This document shows positions 35,099-44,139 of a stretch of DNA of 64,000 bases, in pieces. Under the pieces are notes generated by a model, which was given only the letters and a program-made list of their open reading frames with translations, ran no database searches and was not told the DNA's origin. Source of the DNA: JBCFAY01 sp038562375 (GTDB lineage Bacteria; Bacillota; Clostridia; Christensenellales; CAG-138). The translations under genes and the position numbers were made by a program. The stretch lies in the NCBI GenBank assembly GCA_038562375.1, contig JBCFAY010000009.1, forward strand, positions 62,001 through 126,000. Direction: 5' to 3'. The first letter of the stretch is position 1. Each line of letters starts with the position of its first letter.

Positions 35099-37042
35099 TT
35101 ACCGGAAAAACGGATCGATAGAAACGGGAAATGCGGCCATCAGCGTGAACTTGGTTCCATCGTCCTCCGCCTTGAGAAAGCCCCCGTATGCGTTCATAAC
35201 CTTTTGAATATTGAGCAAGCCCATTCCGTGTTCCAACCCCGTTTTGGCGGAAATATACCGCCCGTCCTCTTGCCGCAAAGAACCGTTGCAGGCATTCTCG
35301 ATTTTGATCAGCAGCTGGCCGCCCGAGATTCTTGCTTCCGCCGAAAGGAACCGCGCATCCGACGGGGCTACCCGTTCGCACGCCTCCAGCGCGTTTTCCA
35401 GCGCGTTGCCCAGCACGACGCACAGATCGCTGTCGCCGATCGAAAGCCGCCTCGGAATGGCGCAGGAGCAGCAAAACGGAATGCCGCGTTCTTTGGTTTT
35501 GAGCGAATAGTAGCCGAGGATTGAGTTGGCTACGGCGTTTTCACAAAAAACCGGCAGCGGCTCGGTTTCGCTGTTGTCTGCGTATTCGCTCAGAAAACGA
35601 TCCAGATCCGCGTAGCGCCCCTCGCTCAGGAGCCGTTGCATCGCGCCGACGAAGTGGCGCATGTCGTGCCGCGCCGAGCGGGCTTCGTTGATCTTAGCTG
35701 AAAGGGCGTCGTAATAATCCGTCTGCATAGCGATCTGGCTGCGGGCAAGCGCCAGCTGGGAAGCGGACAGGCCTAGCTCCCTATGCACATGCACGGTCCT
35801 GAGAGCAGAGACCAGGCAGAGAAGCATCATGTATACTGAAAACAGCGTCAGCAGCGCCGGCGACAGATTCAGATAGATGTTGCCGTTGATATAGTAGGAA
35901 TCCACGATCAGCCCAATAACGGCCAGTGACGCGCCCCAGTAGATCAGCATCCCGTATTTTTTCAGCCGATAGCGGTTGATCCATACCTTGAAGAAAATAT
36001 AAAGCTCTATCACAAAGGAGGCGGCAGGCAGCAGGATCGTCAGATACCTGTTGTAGACTCCCTGCGGGATAAACAAATACGCCAGATACAGCGCGGCGTA
36101 ATACAAGAGGAAAAAGAACTTTTCCTTCCGGGAAAACGCGATCCCCAGCAAGACCTCCACCAGGTAGATCAAAAGGTATTTTAACCCGAAGGACACGAGG
36201 AACATCAGCGGGTTCGCGGCCTCGTAAGAGAGCCCGCAGAACACCGTCCGCTGCCACATGCTGTAAAACCCCGCGGTCAGCATGACGCGAAGCAACACGA
36301 GCAAACCCATCGCCAGCAGCCAGAAGGAATGCAGCCCTTTCCGGAAGGTCAGCGTATATGCCACGACCAGCGCAAAGAAGGAAAACAGCGCCATCCCGAA
36401 CAGTATCAGCCGCGCGGCATTCAGGTTTCCGGCCGCCTGTTCGGCGCTGTCGTACGCCTGCAGCACGGGAGCCATGTACAGCCCGGAAAACCGCGTGGTC
36501 GCCGTCTCTATGACCACAGTGTGCTCCGGCGCTTCCGGCAACAGGACGGGATAGAGCTTTGCCTCGGCTGTCGTAAAAACTGCGGAAGGCTGTTTCGATA
36601 CCGTGCCGCTCTGTGAAGCGAGCCGACCATCGATGAAGACCCGGTAGGCGCTGCCGAAATCCGGCAGATAAACCGTAACCGGACGGGAACTATAAAGCCC
36701 CTTCAGCGTGAGCCGATAGCTGGCGCAGCCATACGCCGGCAGGTATGTCCCGTCGATTTGATGCTCCGACCAATAGCCCGGTACCTCAATGAGAAAATCC
36801 GGCTCGTCGTTCGGCTCCGATTCGGTGATGATCAGACGGTTCCAGTAAAAAGCCCATTCTCCATCCAGGATCACGCGTTCCTGCACACAAGCGCCCGCCG
36901 CGTCCAATGAGGCGGCCTTCGCCGTCGGCGCGCCGCTCAGGTCATGGTAAAAAAGGGTATAAAGCACGGGGACATGGGAACACAAAAGCGCGAAGACCAG
37001 CGACAGGATGAGCGCCGCTCCGACGCGTTTGGGCTCCTTCAT
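35099..37042 (-). CDS. 7TMR-DISM sensor histidine kinase (GHKL, SpoB/AgrC-like)
   Basis: The 647-residue kinase starts at ATG 37042, overlapping the regulator stop by four bases. Frames further 5' run antisense-free into the regulator and are not used. Order: N-terminal anchor (~8-27), extracytoplasmic jelly-roll domain of the 7TMR-DISMED2 type (~60-200, including YLPDFGSAYRVFIDGRL), seven membrane helices (~205-430), a helical dimerisation part with the phosphoacceptor in ARHDMRHFVGAM, and a GHKL ATPase (N-box LGNALENALEAC, then GLEHGMGLLNIQKV). The jelly roll resembles carbohydrate-binding folds, so a sugar or wall fragment may be the signal. Confidence 0.88.
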   Translation of the reverse strand: MKEPKRVGAALILSLVFALLCSHVPVLYTLFYHDLSGAPTAKAASLDAAGACVQERVILDGEWAFYWNRLIITESEPNDEPDFLIEVPGYWSEHQIDGTYLPAYGCASYRLTLKGLYSSRPVTVYLPDFGSAYRVFIDGRLASQSGTVSKQPSAVFTTAEAKLYPVLLPEAPEHTVVIETATTRFSGLYMAPVLQAYDSAEQAAGNLNAARLILFGMALFSFFALVVAYTLTFRKGLHSFWLLAMGLLVLLRVMLTAGFYSMWQRTVFCGLSYEAANPLMFLVSFGLKYLLIYLVEVLLGIAFSRKEKFFFLLYYAALYLAYLFIPQGVYNRYLTILLPAASFVIELYIFFKVWINRYRLKKYGMLIYWGASLAVIGLIVDSYYINGNIYLNLSPALLTLFSVYMMLLCLVSALRTVHVHRELGLSASQLALARSQIAMQTDYYDALSAKINEARSARHDMRHFVGAMQRLLSEGRYADLDRFLSEYADNSETEPLPVFCENAVANSILGYYSLKTKERGIPFCCSCAIPRRLSIGDSDLCVVLGNALENALEACERVAPSDARFLSAEARISGGQLLIKIENACNGSLRQEDGRYISAKTGLEHGMGLLNIQKVMNAYGGFLKAEDDGTKFTLMAAFPVSIDPFFR

Positions 37043-37767
37043 TGCGGCCGCCTCCCTCCCATACGGGAAAACAGGTATGCATAGTACTGCTCTTTCGCGC
37101 TTTTCAGGTGTTTTCTGGAAATATTCAGCATGGTCTTCCCGATGCGGAAGCAGGCGTCCCCCATCTCGGAAATATGCGCCATATTGACAAGAAAGCTCTG
37201 ATGGCATCGGATAAAAGACCGTTCCGGCAGATCTCGGACAAGCTCGTCCAGCTTTCCGTAGCACCGGACCGCGCCATCGCCTGCAAGGTGGAACACCAAC
37301 TGCTTGTCCCGGCTTTCGACGTACAGAACGTCCTTACCGTCAAAGCTCCTCGTGGCCCCTTTGTACTGGACGCGGATCTTGTGTCCGTCCTCCCTGCGCA
37401 GCTCATCCAGCGCGCGCTCCAAAACGGCATACAGCCGCTCCCGGTCAAGGGGTTTGAGGATGTAATTGAGGGCGAATACCTCATAGGCCTGGGGATAATG
37501 CTCCTTGCTGGACGAAAGATAGATGATCTTTAAATCCTTATATCGGGCCCGCAGTTCCCTTGCGGTTTGGATGCCGTCGATTCCCGGCATGTATATGTCG
37601 AGGAAAAGGATGTCTGCCGAAAAACCGGATTCCGCCGTTTCGTCGATCAAAGCCCTGCCGCTTGTAAAGGGAACGATCTCAAACGAAGGATCGTATTCAT
37701 GAAGCGCGGCGGACAACGCCGCGATATCCTCTTGCACGTCGTCACAAATCGTTATCTTAATCGGCAT
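37039..37767 (-). CDS. LytTR-family response regulator
   Basis: A 242-residue two-domain regulator. The receiver domain has acidic D9/D10, the phospho-acceptor D57 in ILFLDIYMPG and K107 region ILKPLD. The LytTR DNA-binding domain (~135-240) shows YVESRDKQLVFHL and FIRCHQSFLVNMAHI. Regulators of this class control surface, secretion and peptide-signalling genes. The start is ATG 37767; a TTG 21 bases upstream is in frame but less likely. It forms an operon with the overlapping kinase gene. Confidence 0.92.
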   Translation of the reverse strand: MPIKITICDDVQEDIAALSAALHEYDPSFEIVPFTSGRALIDETAESGFSADILFLDIYMPGIDGIQTARELRARYKDLKIIYLSSSKEHYPQAYEVFALNYILKPLDRERLYAVLERALDELRREDGHKIRVQYKGATRSFDGKDVLYVESRDKQLVFHLAGDGAVRCYGKLDELVRDLPERSFIRCHQSFLVNMAHISEMGDACFRIGKTMLNISRKHLKSAKEQYYAYLFSRMGGRRPQ

Positions 37768-37972
37768 ACACCCACACTCAAAATACAATGATGCATTTTT
37801 TCTTTATCATCCAAAACAATGAGCAGCGGCCGGTTGCTTCGCGTTCCAAAAACGGCTATTCCCCGAGTTTTAAAGCACAGCTCATATCGATAGTCCTCAC
37901 CATCGCCGGCATGAATTCCTGCGATTGCCCCGGCCGGATGATCGCTTCCCCCACCGGATATAGGTATAGGTT

Positions 37973-38000
37973 ATTATAACATGGCATATTTATCCTGCAA
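37973..38000 (-). promoter_or_regulatory. Promoter of the LytTR/histidine kinase operon
   Basis: On the minus strand TTGCAG (37995-38000) and a perfect TATAAT (37973-37978) are 16 bases apart, about 200 bases before the regulator start. Confidence 0.6.
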
Positions 38001-38212
38001 TACGCACTACAAAAGTGCACACGCCCCATCCGCTGTTGCGACGGATTGATTCGGGACCGAAAGGCAATATCCGCCCGCCGCGCCGACAGCGCGAGTGCCA
38101 GGAGCCAAAAAACCTCTGCGGGCCATATAGCATACGTGTCGGCACAAGGAACCTCGGATTTGGGAACAATATCAAACAAAAAGGGCCTGCGCAGGGGACG
38201 CGAAGCAAATTT

Positions 38213-38248
38213 AAATCCGCAAAGCCTCAAAAGTATCTTTGCGGATTT
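38213..38248 (-). terminator. Hairpin terminator after folB
   Basis: A perfect 12-base stem AAATCCGCAAAG/CTTTGCGGATTT lies 37 bases after the folB stop. The following minus-strand sequence is AAATTTGC, a weak tail. Confidence 0.6.
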
Positions 38249-38284
38249 ATGGCAACGGTTTACTAGATTTTAGTAAGGATGGAT

Positions 38285-38659
38285 CTATTCTTCACGGGTT
38301 TGCTCGACCGTGATGGATACATTGTCCACAATACCCTGAATAGGAACCGCCGGTTTTTTCACGGTAGCCCGGACGCTGTACAGGGACGGGTAAATCTCAA
38401 ACAGCCCCTCACAGATCCGATAGGCCATGCGCTGAAGCAGCTTATATCGCTCCTGTGTAATCACTTTTTTCACCGTATCGTATACGGTAAGATAGCTCAG
38501 CCCTTGCTCGAGGACATCGCTCCTGCACATCGCTTCCATATCGTAGCTGAGTTCAACGTCCACGAGGAACTTTTGTCCCCGCTCCATCTCGTCGGGAAAA
38601 TTTCCATGATTCCCCCAAAGCTGCATGTTCTCGACTTTCATTAAATAGTTGCTTTTCAT
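38285..38659 (-). CDS. folB: Dihydroneopterin aldolase FolB
   Basis: A 124-residue enzyme of the FolB/MptD tunnel fold, which cleaves 7,8-dihydroneopterin to 6-hydroxymethyl-dihydropterin and glycolaldehyde. The pocket residues can be placed: E24 in GNFPDEMERGQ, Y56 in LSYLTVY, and K102 in VKKPAVP, so it looks active. The start ATG 38659 has GAGGTG upstream. Unusually, no folE, folK or folP is nearby. It is the last gene of a unit with two permeases and an ATPase of a BMP-type importer, 47 bases after the second permease, which points to a pterin-related cargo or product. Confidence 0.88.
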   Translation of the reverse strand: MKSNYLMKVENMQLWGNHGNFPDEMERGQKFLVDVELSYDMEAMCRSDVLEQGLSYLTVYDTVKKVITQERYKLLQRMAYRICEGLFEIYPSLYSVRATVKKPAVPIQGIVDNVSITVEQTREE

Positions 38660-38706
38660 GAAGGCACCTCGCTTTATTTATAATCGCGGTAAAATCCTAT
38701 CCAGTC

Positions 38707-39642
38707 CTATGACTTTTCGTAAGGCTTGCCCCGGGCGCTCGGGCTGTTGACCTGGTTCCTGCTGGAGACGAGCACGGTAATCACGGTGACGATGTATGGG
38801 ATCATCAGTATAAGCTTGCTGGGGATGTTTACATCGGGACTGTTCTGGATGGTCATCTGCAATGCGTTGGCGCCGCCGAACAGGATAGCGCCCACGAAAA
38901 TGCCTATCGGATTCCATGTGCCCAACACCACCATGGCGAGCGCGATGTACCCCTTGCCGCCCGTCATATTCTCCGCGAATGAATTGGTTTGGGCAATCGA
39001 AAGATATGCGCCCGCGATTCCAAGAAGTATGCCGCTGAACAGCGTTGTGAGATAGCGCGTTTTGATTACGTTGATGCCCAGGCTGTCCGCCGCGCGGGGA
39101 TGCTCCCCCACCGCGATGATTTTAATCCCGAGGGAGGATTTTTTTAAAACCCACCACAGAACGAATACCATAATCAGCCCGAAGTAGACGAAAATATTGT
39201 GATCAAAGAATACTTCGCCCAGAATGGGAATCTTGCTGAGCAACGGGATTGGAGCGTTGGGGAAACTCTCTATCATCATGCCGCTGATCGTGCCGGTAGA
39301 AGCGAACAGTCTTCGGTAAATCACGCTGGTAAGGCCGGCGCAAAACAGGTTGATGGACATGCCGACAACGTTTTGGTTCGACTTGTAAGTAATGCACGCA
39401 ACAGCGAATACCGCGATCATGACCGCGCCCGCCGCCATCGACGCGAGCAAGCCGAACCAATAGCTCTGCGAAAACCGCGCGACGGCATATGCCGTAAAGG
39501 CGCCAAGGAGCATAATGCCCTCTCCGCCGATATTGATGATGCCGGAACGCTCCGCAATCACCATGCCCAGCGCCGCAATCAGCAGCGGGGTTGCCATGCG
39601 TATGGTGGCCGTGGCAAAATAGGCGATATTGTCAATCAGCAT
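38707..39642 (-). CDS. BMP-type ABC transporter permease (second)
   Basis: A 311-residue inner-membrane permease with about eight to nine helices, of the branched-chain-amino-acid/ribose permease family (YufQ/NupQ class). The segment INIGGEGIMLLGAF is diagnostic. It forms the channel with the other permease. The start ATG 39642 overlaps the upstream gene by seven bases and has AAAGGAGG before it. Confidence 0.9.
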   Translation of the reverse strand: MLIDNIAYFATATIRMATPLLIAALGMVIAERSGIINIGGEGIMLLGAFTAYAVARFSQSYWFGLLASMAAGAVMIAVFAVACITYKSNQNVVGMSINLFCAGLTSVIYRRLFASTGTISGMMIESFPNAPIPLLSKIPILGEVFFDHNIFVYFGLIMVFVLWWVLKKSSLGIKIIAVGEHPRAADSLGINVIKTRYLTTLFSGILLGIAGAYLSIAQTNSFAENMTGGKGYIALAMVVLGTWNPIGIFVGAILFGGANALQMTIQNSPDVNIPSKLILMIPYIVTVITVLVSSRNQVNSPSARGKPYEKS

Positions 39643-40736
39643 TTTGATTCTTCCTCCTTTTGCCTTCGCTTGCTGCCCTTGGCCTTTTCCTCCCTGAGCC
39701 TTTTCTTATGAAGGCCGCCGCCGAACATGCGTCCGGAAGTATTTACGGCGATGAAGAATACTACAATGCCCTGGAAGAGTTTAACGAAAGATGCGGAAAG
39801 TCCGGCGGTCCTTTGCATGGCTGTTGATCCCGCGTTTAAAAAGCCGAACAAAAGCGAACTTAGTATAACGCCGAGTGGATTGTTCTTCGCCAATATCGAG
39901 ACCGCGATGGCCGTATAGCCATACCCGGGAGAGATGTTATCGTGCAGATAGTGCGAGGTGCCCGCAAGCTCGATCGCGCCGCCGAGGCCCGCCAGCGCGC
40001 CGCTGATGAGCACCGAAATCATCATGGTTCTGGGCACATTGATGCCGCCGTTACGGGCGGCCGTGGGGCTATGGCCTACGGCGCGCACCTCATAGCCGAA
40101 GGCGGAATGAAAAAGCAGTATGTAAAGCAGCACCGCCATAAGGCATGCGATGAAAAAACCTGCGTGTAAGCGCGAATCCTTCAAAAGATAGGACATATAT
40201 CCCTGCTTGGCGATAAGGAAGGATTGCGGCTCTACGGATTTTGTATCCTGAATGGGGCCGCGCACCAAGAAGCCGAGAAAATTGATGGCGATATAGTTGA
40301 ACATGATGGTCGTGATGACTTCGGATACGCCGAATTTGGCTTTGCATATTCCGGGGAAGGCGCTCCAAAACGCTCCGCACAATATCCCGGCAAGCATAAT
40401 GAGCGGGATCAGTATAAATCCGGGAAGGTCCTTACAATAGATCCCCACCAGCGTCGCGCCGGTAGCGCCGATGAGGAACTGCCCCTCGGTGCCTATATTG
40501 AACATATTCCCCCGGAAAGAAAACGCCACGGCTATGCCGGTAAAAATCAGCGGGCAGGCTTTGTTGAGCGTTGAGCCGATCGCGCGGGCGTTTTCAAACG
40601 TGGCGTTGTACAGCGCGCTAAAGGCGAGACTCGCGTCATATCCGGCAGCCGCGATTACAAGGTAGCTGACCAAAATAGAACAAATCAAAGCGAAAACGGG
40701 TCCCGTAAAAGACGTTAGTTTTTTTCTCTGTTCCAT
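39636..40736 (-). CDS. BMP-type ABC transporter permease (first)
   Basis: A 366-residue permease of the YufP/NupP class with about nine membrane helices. FNIGTEGQFLIGATGATLVG is the matching signature. The C-terminus is basic and polar (KKRLREEKAKGSKRRQKEE). It lies two bases after the ATPase gene and overlaps the second permease gene. The complete importer is ATPase, two permeases and the lipoprotein encoded divergently at 42908. Confidence 0.9.
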   Translation of the reverse strand: MEQRKKLTSFTGPVFALICSILVSYLVIAAAGYDASLAFSALYNATFENARAIGSTLNKACPLIFTGIAVAFSFRGNMFNIGTEGQFLIGATGATLVGIYCKDLPGFILIPLIMLAGILCGAFWSAFPGICKAKFGVSEVITTIMFNYIAINFLGFLVRGPIQDTKSVEPQSFLIAKQGYMSYLLKDSRLHAGFFIACLMAVLLYILLFHSAFGYEVRAVGHSPTAARNGGINVPRTMMISVLISGALAGLGGAIELAGTSHYLHDNISPGYGYTAIAVSILAKNNPLGVILSSLLFGFLNAGSTAMQRTAGLSASFVKLFQGIVVFFIAVNTSGRMFGGGLHKKRLREEKAKGSKRRQKEEESKC

Positions 40737-40738
40737 CG

Positions 40739-42268
40739 TTACAGGACCTCCTTTTCCACGTTGGTTTGCTCAGGCTTCTTTCCGGCCATCAATAAGCCAA
40801 TCTGATAGAGCGGAGTGTCATAGCGTACCTCCCCCATGGACGCTCCGTTAAACATCACCAGTATCCTGCTGCTCAGGGAGATGATTTCATCCAGATCCGT
40901 CGAAATAAGCAGGATCGCCGCGCCGTTACGGCACTCTTCCACCAGTTTGCCCCGCACGAATTCCGTGGCGCCGATATCAAGGCCCCGAGTAGGCTGTATC
41001 GCGATGATCACCGAGGGATGCCGCTCCACTTCCCGGGCCAGGATCACCTTTTGCTGATTGCCTCCCGACATGCTGCCGGCCATAAAATCGATATTGTCCG
41101 GACGAATATCAAACTCGGCCACCAGCCGGGACGCCAGCCGATCGACCGCAGGCCAATTCATCAGCGGACCGCGGTTCAGTTCGGGCGCGTGCTGCAGCCC
41201 CATTATCAGGTTTTCCTTTACGGTAAACGGGAGGATCAGCCCTTTTTTATGCCGGTCGTCCGGAATATGGGACATACCCTGCTCCAGGCGGTAGGATATA
41301 CTTTTGCCTAAAACATTCACGCCGTTCATCAGCACGCTTCCGCTGAGCGCCTTTCTATACCCCACGATGGCCTCGCCAAGCTCCAGCTGACCATTGCCGT
41401 CCACGCCCGCGATCCCGAGAATTTCACCTTTACGCACCCGAAAGCTGATATCGTTTACCGCGCTGAGCCCGTTGATGTTCTTAACCGTCAAATGCTCGAC
41501 CGCAAGCGCCACATCGCCCGGTTCCTGCTCCTGCAGCTGCCTTTTGAGGTTCACCTGACGCCCTACCATCATGTCGGCAAGCTCGTTTGCCGTTACATCT
41601 TTGGTGGGCTTGGAGCCGATGACCTGCCCCTGACGCATCACGGTTACAAAATCCGAATATTTCAAAACCTCTTCCATCTTATGGGTGATCAGTATAATCG
41701 AATAGCCGCCGCTAGCAAGAGAACGGATAATTGAAAAGAATTCCTCTACCTCGTTGGGCGTAAGAACGGCCGTAGGTTCGTCCAGAATCAGGATTTTTGC
41801 CCTGCGCATAAGGATCTTCAGTATTTCGACCTTCTGCTGAACGCCTACGGGCAATTGCCATATGAGCGCCGAGGGGTCCACGTTAAACCCGAATTTATCG
41901 TTTAACTCCCGTACCCGCTTGTCAAGATCCTTCATCTTCAGCGCAAATCCGGTTTCCTTCATGCCGAGAAAAATATTGTGCGTCACCGTAAGCTGGGGGA
42001 TCAACATGAAATGCTGATGTACCATGCCGATCCCACTTTCAATCGCGACGCTGGGTGACTCCATCCCGATATTCTTCCCATATACCTCGATGGTCCCGCT
42101 GTCGTGGCTATACAGGCCGTATAGGATGTTCATCAGCGTCGATTTCCCCGCGCCGTTTTCGCCCAACAGGGCGTGAACCTCACCCTCCCTTAAGGTAAAA
42201 GCCACATTGTCATTGGCGCAAAAGCTCCCGAAGTACTTGCATATCCCACGCATCTCAACAGCATTCAT
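40739..42268 (-). CDS. BMP-type ABC transporter ATPase, two nucleotide-binding domains
   Basis: A 509-residue double ABC protein (YufO/NupO/RbsA class). The N-terminal half has Walker A GENGAGKSTL, and LILDEPTAVLTPNE. The second half has the degenerate Walker A GVDGNGQLEL and signature SGGNQQKVILAREV. The ATG at 42268 is preferred because CGGGAGGA lies eight bases upstream; a GTG at 42274 is too close to it. It is the first gene of the importer-folB unit. Confidence 0.93.
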   Translation of the reverse strand: MNAVEMRGICKYFGSFCANDNVAFTLREGEVHALLGENGAGKSTLMNILYGLYSHDSGTIEVYGKNIGMESPSVAIESGIGMVHQHFMLIPQLTVTHNIFLGMKETGFALKMKDLDKRVRELNDKFGFNVDPSALIWQLPVGVQQKVEILKILMRRAKILILDEPTAVLTPNEVEEFFSIIRSLASGGYSIILITHKMEEVLKYSDFVTVMRQGQVIGSKPTKDVTANELADMMVGRQVNLKRQLQEQEPGDVALAVEHLTVKNINGLSAVNDISFRVRKGEILGIAGVDGNGQLELGEAIVGYRKALSGSVLMNGVNVLGKSISYRLEQGMSHIPDDRHKKGLILPFTVKENLIMGLQHAPELNRGPLMNWPAVDRLASRLVAEFDIRPDNIDFMAGSMSGGNQQKVILAREVERHPSVIIAIQPTRGLDIGATEFVRGKLVEECRNGAAILLISTDLDEIISLSSRILVMFNGASMGEVRYDTPLYQIGLLMAGKKPEQTNVEKEVL

Positions 42269-42907
42269 ATCCACTCCTCCCGCCGCGTTTGCTTTCCCAT
42301 ATTGAATTTGGACAAATCATATAAACGCCGCACCGTGTCGCGCCGATCAGCCCACGCTATACGGCCGTTTGCCTCCGTCAGACCGATCGTTTGCATATCG
42401 ATGCTTGTGATGCAATGAACCGTAACTCCGACATGTTTGTGTTTATATACGGGGATTCCATATGGATGCCTGAAGCTTGTAGGGGGCCGACAGGTCTTAT
42501 GCACGGAAAATTCGTTTGCGCACGGCGAATGAACTTGGATTTATCGATGGCTGTTGAGCATAAATGAGCGTTTTTTCGGTAAGGTCCATCCCCTTAAACG
42601 CCGGGAAATCCTTGATTGTGTCCTCTGCGAAGCAGCTTACCAAAAGGGGTTTGTTATGAAACCAGTATAAAATGTTAAATGTCAAAAAGCAAGTATTTCA
42701 TTCAAAAATAAAATAAAAAAAATTAAATGATCAAAAATGTGTTGACATTTCAGAAACAAGGAATAAAATCAAAAGTAACCGTCAACCGCAAATCACTTTA
42801 ATGCACTCGATAGCAACAGCGTTTCTCATCCAATACAAGTACCCGCCACTTCATTTTTTTAATGGAACGATTCCCTGCACAATAAAAAACAAGATGGAGG
42901 TTTCATA
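42269..42907. other. Divergent control region of the importer
   Basis: The 640 bases lie between the ATPase gene (minus) and the lipoprotein gene (plus). The right half is AT-rich and carries a consensus promoter for the lipoprotein gene and two copies of a 9-base sequence, AAATGTCAA (42677-42685) and TTGACATTT (42742-42750), in inverted orientation. They may be operators for the nearby RpiR regulator. I recognise no riboswitch. A minus-strand frame at 42497-42685 has no ribosome site. Confidence 0.5.
42742..42769 (+). promoter_or_regulatory. Promoter of the BMP lipoprotein gene
   Basis: A perfect TTGACA (42742-42747) and TAAAAT (42764-42769) are 16 bases apart. The -35 is part of one copy of the TTGACATTT inverted repeat, so a repressor bound there would block the promoter. 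Confidence 0.7.
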
Positions 42908-43978
42908 ATGAAAAAGCTGCTCTCGTTGTTGCTTGCTGCATTGCTATTGTTGACCTGCGTGGCTTGCAGCGCCCAGACGGACACTCCCTCTCCCGACGCC
43001 ACGGACGCTCCCGCAGCAACCCAGCCCCCCGCCCAAAGCACGGACGCAGCGGACGCAGCGGACGAAATCGACTACAGTAAACTCAAGATTGCCATGCTGG
43101 TGCCCGGATCGATCTCGGACGGTGGTTTCTGCCAGCTCGGTGCTGAGTCCGCGGAAAAAGTAAGGCAGGAATTCAATTGCACGATGACCGTAATTGAGGC
43201 GGCTACTACGGACCTGATGGTCTCAGAAGCCGAATCGCTTGCCGAAGAAGGCTATGACGTGATTCTGGGGCATGGCGGCCAGTACTCCACCCCGTTCGCC
43301 GAGGTAGCGGCGCAATACCCCGAGACCTGGTTTATCTGCACGGGCGGCAACGATTACGCGCCCAACCAATTTCCCGTTTGCATGCGCTTTGAGGAAGTCT
43401 GCTATGTCGGCGGCGTAATCGCGGGATTAATGACCAAGAGCAACGTCATCGGCCTGGCGGTAGGCGGCGATTATCCCTCCTACACCAGGACCACAACCGC
43501 GTTTCAGGCAGGCGCTGAAAGCGTGAATCCGAACGTCGAATGCCTGTTTGCGGTACTGAGCGAACAGACGTTGGACGCCGGCTATGAGAACACGATGAAT
43601 CAGATCAACGCCGGGGCGGACTTCATTTTCTGCAATGCCAACTCGGGAAGCCTCGGCGCGCTCAAGGCCGCTATCGAAGCGGGCATATACGCCTTCGGGC
43701 CGATGGGCGATTACAGCGCCGACGCGCCCGACACCGTGGTGGCTTCCGGCCTGCTCAAGTACTATGTAGCGTACATCGAAGCGATCAAGAAAGCCGTCAA
43801 CGGCTATGAAAACCCCACGGTGTATTTTGTGGATTCCTCGCAGGGCGTGACGGAACTCGCCTGGAACCAGGCGATGTTGGATAAATTGCCCGACGGCGTG
43901 TATGATACCGCGATGGATGTCTACCAGCAGATCAAGGATCATAAGATCAATCTGCCCACGTCTTGGGCGGGATATTAA
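42908..43978 (+). CDS. BMP-family ABC transporter substrate-binding lipoprotein
   Basis: A 356-residue lipoprotein: signal peptide 1-19, lipid-attachment C20 in TCVACSAQ, a Thr/Pro/Ala/Asp-rich linker to ~50, then the periplasmic-binding fold of the BMP/PnrA family (KIAMLVPGSISDGGFCQLG, LGHGGQYSTPF, CYVGGVIAGLMTKSN). Family members bind purine nucleosides (PnrA) or riboflavin (RfuA of Treponema), so a heterocyclic ligand such as a pterin fits. Start ATG 42908 has GGAGG upstream. It is divergent from its permease/ATPase operon. Confidence 0.92.
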   Translation: MKKLLSLLLAALLLLTCVACSAQTDTPSPDATDAPAATQPPAQSTDAADAADEIDYSKLKIAMLVPGSISDGGFCQLGAESAEKVRQEFNCTMTVIEAATTDLMVSEAESLAEEGYDVILGHGGQYSTPFAEVAAQYPETWFICTGGNDYAPNQFPVCMRFEEVCYVGGVIAGLMTKSNVIGLAVGGDYPSYTRTTTAFQAGAESVNPNVECLFAVLSEQTLDAGYENTMNQINAGADFIFCNANSGSLGALKAAIEAGIYAFGPMGDYSADAPDTVVASGLLKYYVAYIEAIKKAVNGYENPTVYFVDSSQGVTELAWNQAMLDKLPDGVYDTAMDVYQQIKDHKINLPTSWAGY

Positions 43979-44041
43979 GACGCTCCGGGGTTTTATGACC
44001 TGATCCCCCAAAAGCCGGGCGTATAACCCGAAAGAGCAGGA

Positions 44042-44092
44042 CTCAAAGGGCTGTAGGTCTAGATATGGACCGGTAGGCCGCAGCCCTTTGAG
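44042..44092 (+). repeat. Strong hairpin between lipoprotein and flavoprotein genes
   Basis: A perfect 12-base stem, CTCAAAGGGCTG/CAGCCCTTTGAG, with an inner GGTC/GACC helix and no T-run. Its place 60 bases after a binding-protein gene suggests an mRNA-stabilising or partial stop signal that gives more lipoprotein than downstream product. Confidence 0.6.
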
Positions 44093-44139
44093 CCACGATA
44101 TGGCCGGGAACACCAATTCATCGAAAGGACACATGGGCA

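Larger units (their letters stand above)
37768..38284. other. Intergenic region with kinase-operon promoter and folB terminator
   Basis: The 517 bases between two minus-strand units hold a promoter (37973-38000), a possible 18-codon frame at 37856-37912 on the minus strand, and the terminator of the folB operon (38213-38248). No other credible gene is seen. Confidence 0.5.

Noticed and set aside
37856..38230. 124-codon minus-strand frame
   Set aside because: It spans the kinase-operon promoter and part of the folB terminator; only its last 18 codons have a possible site.
42497..42685. 62-codon minus-strand frame in the importer control region
   Set aside because: TTG start inside a putative operator and no ribosome site; I recognised no family.
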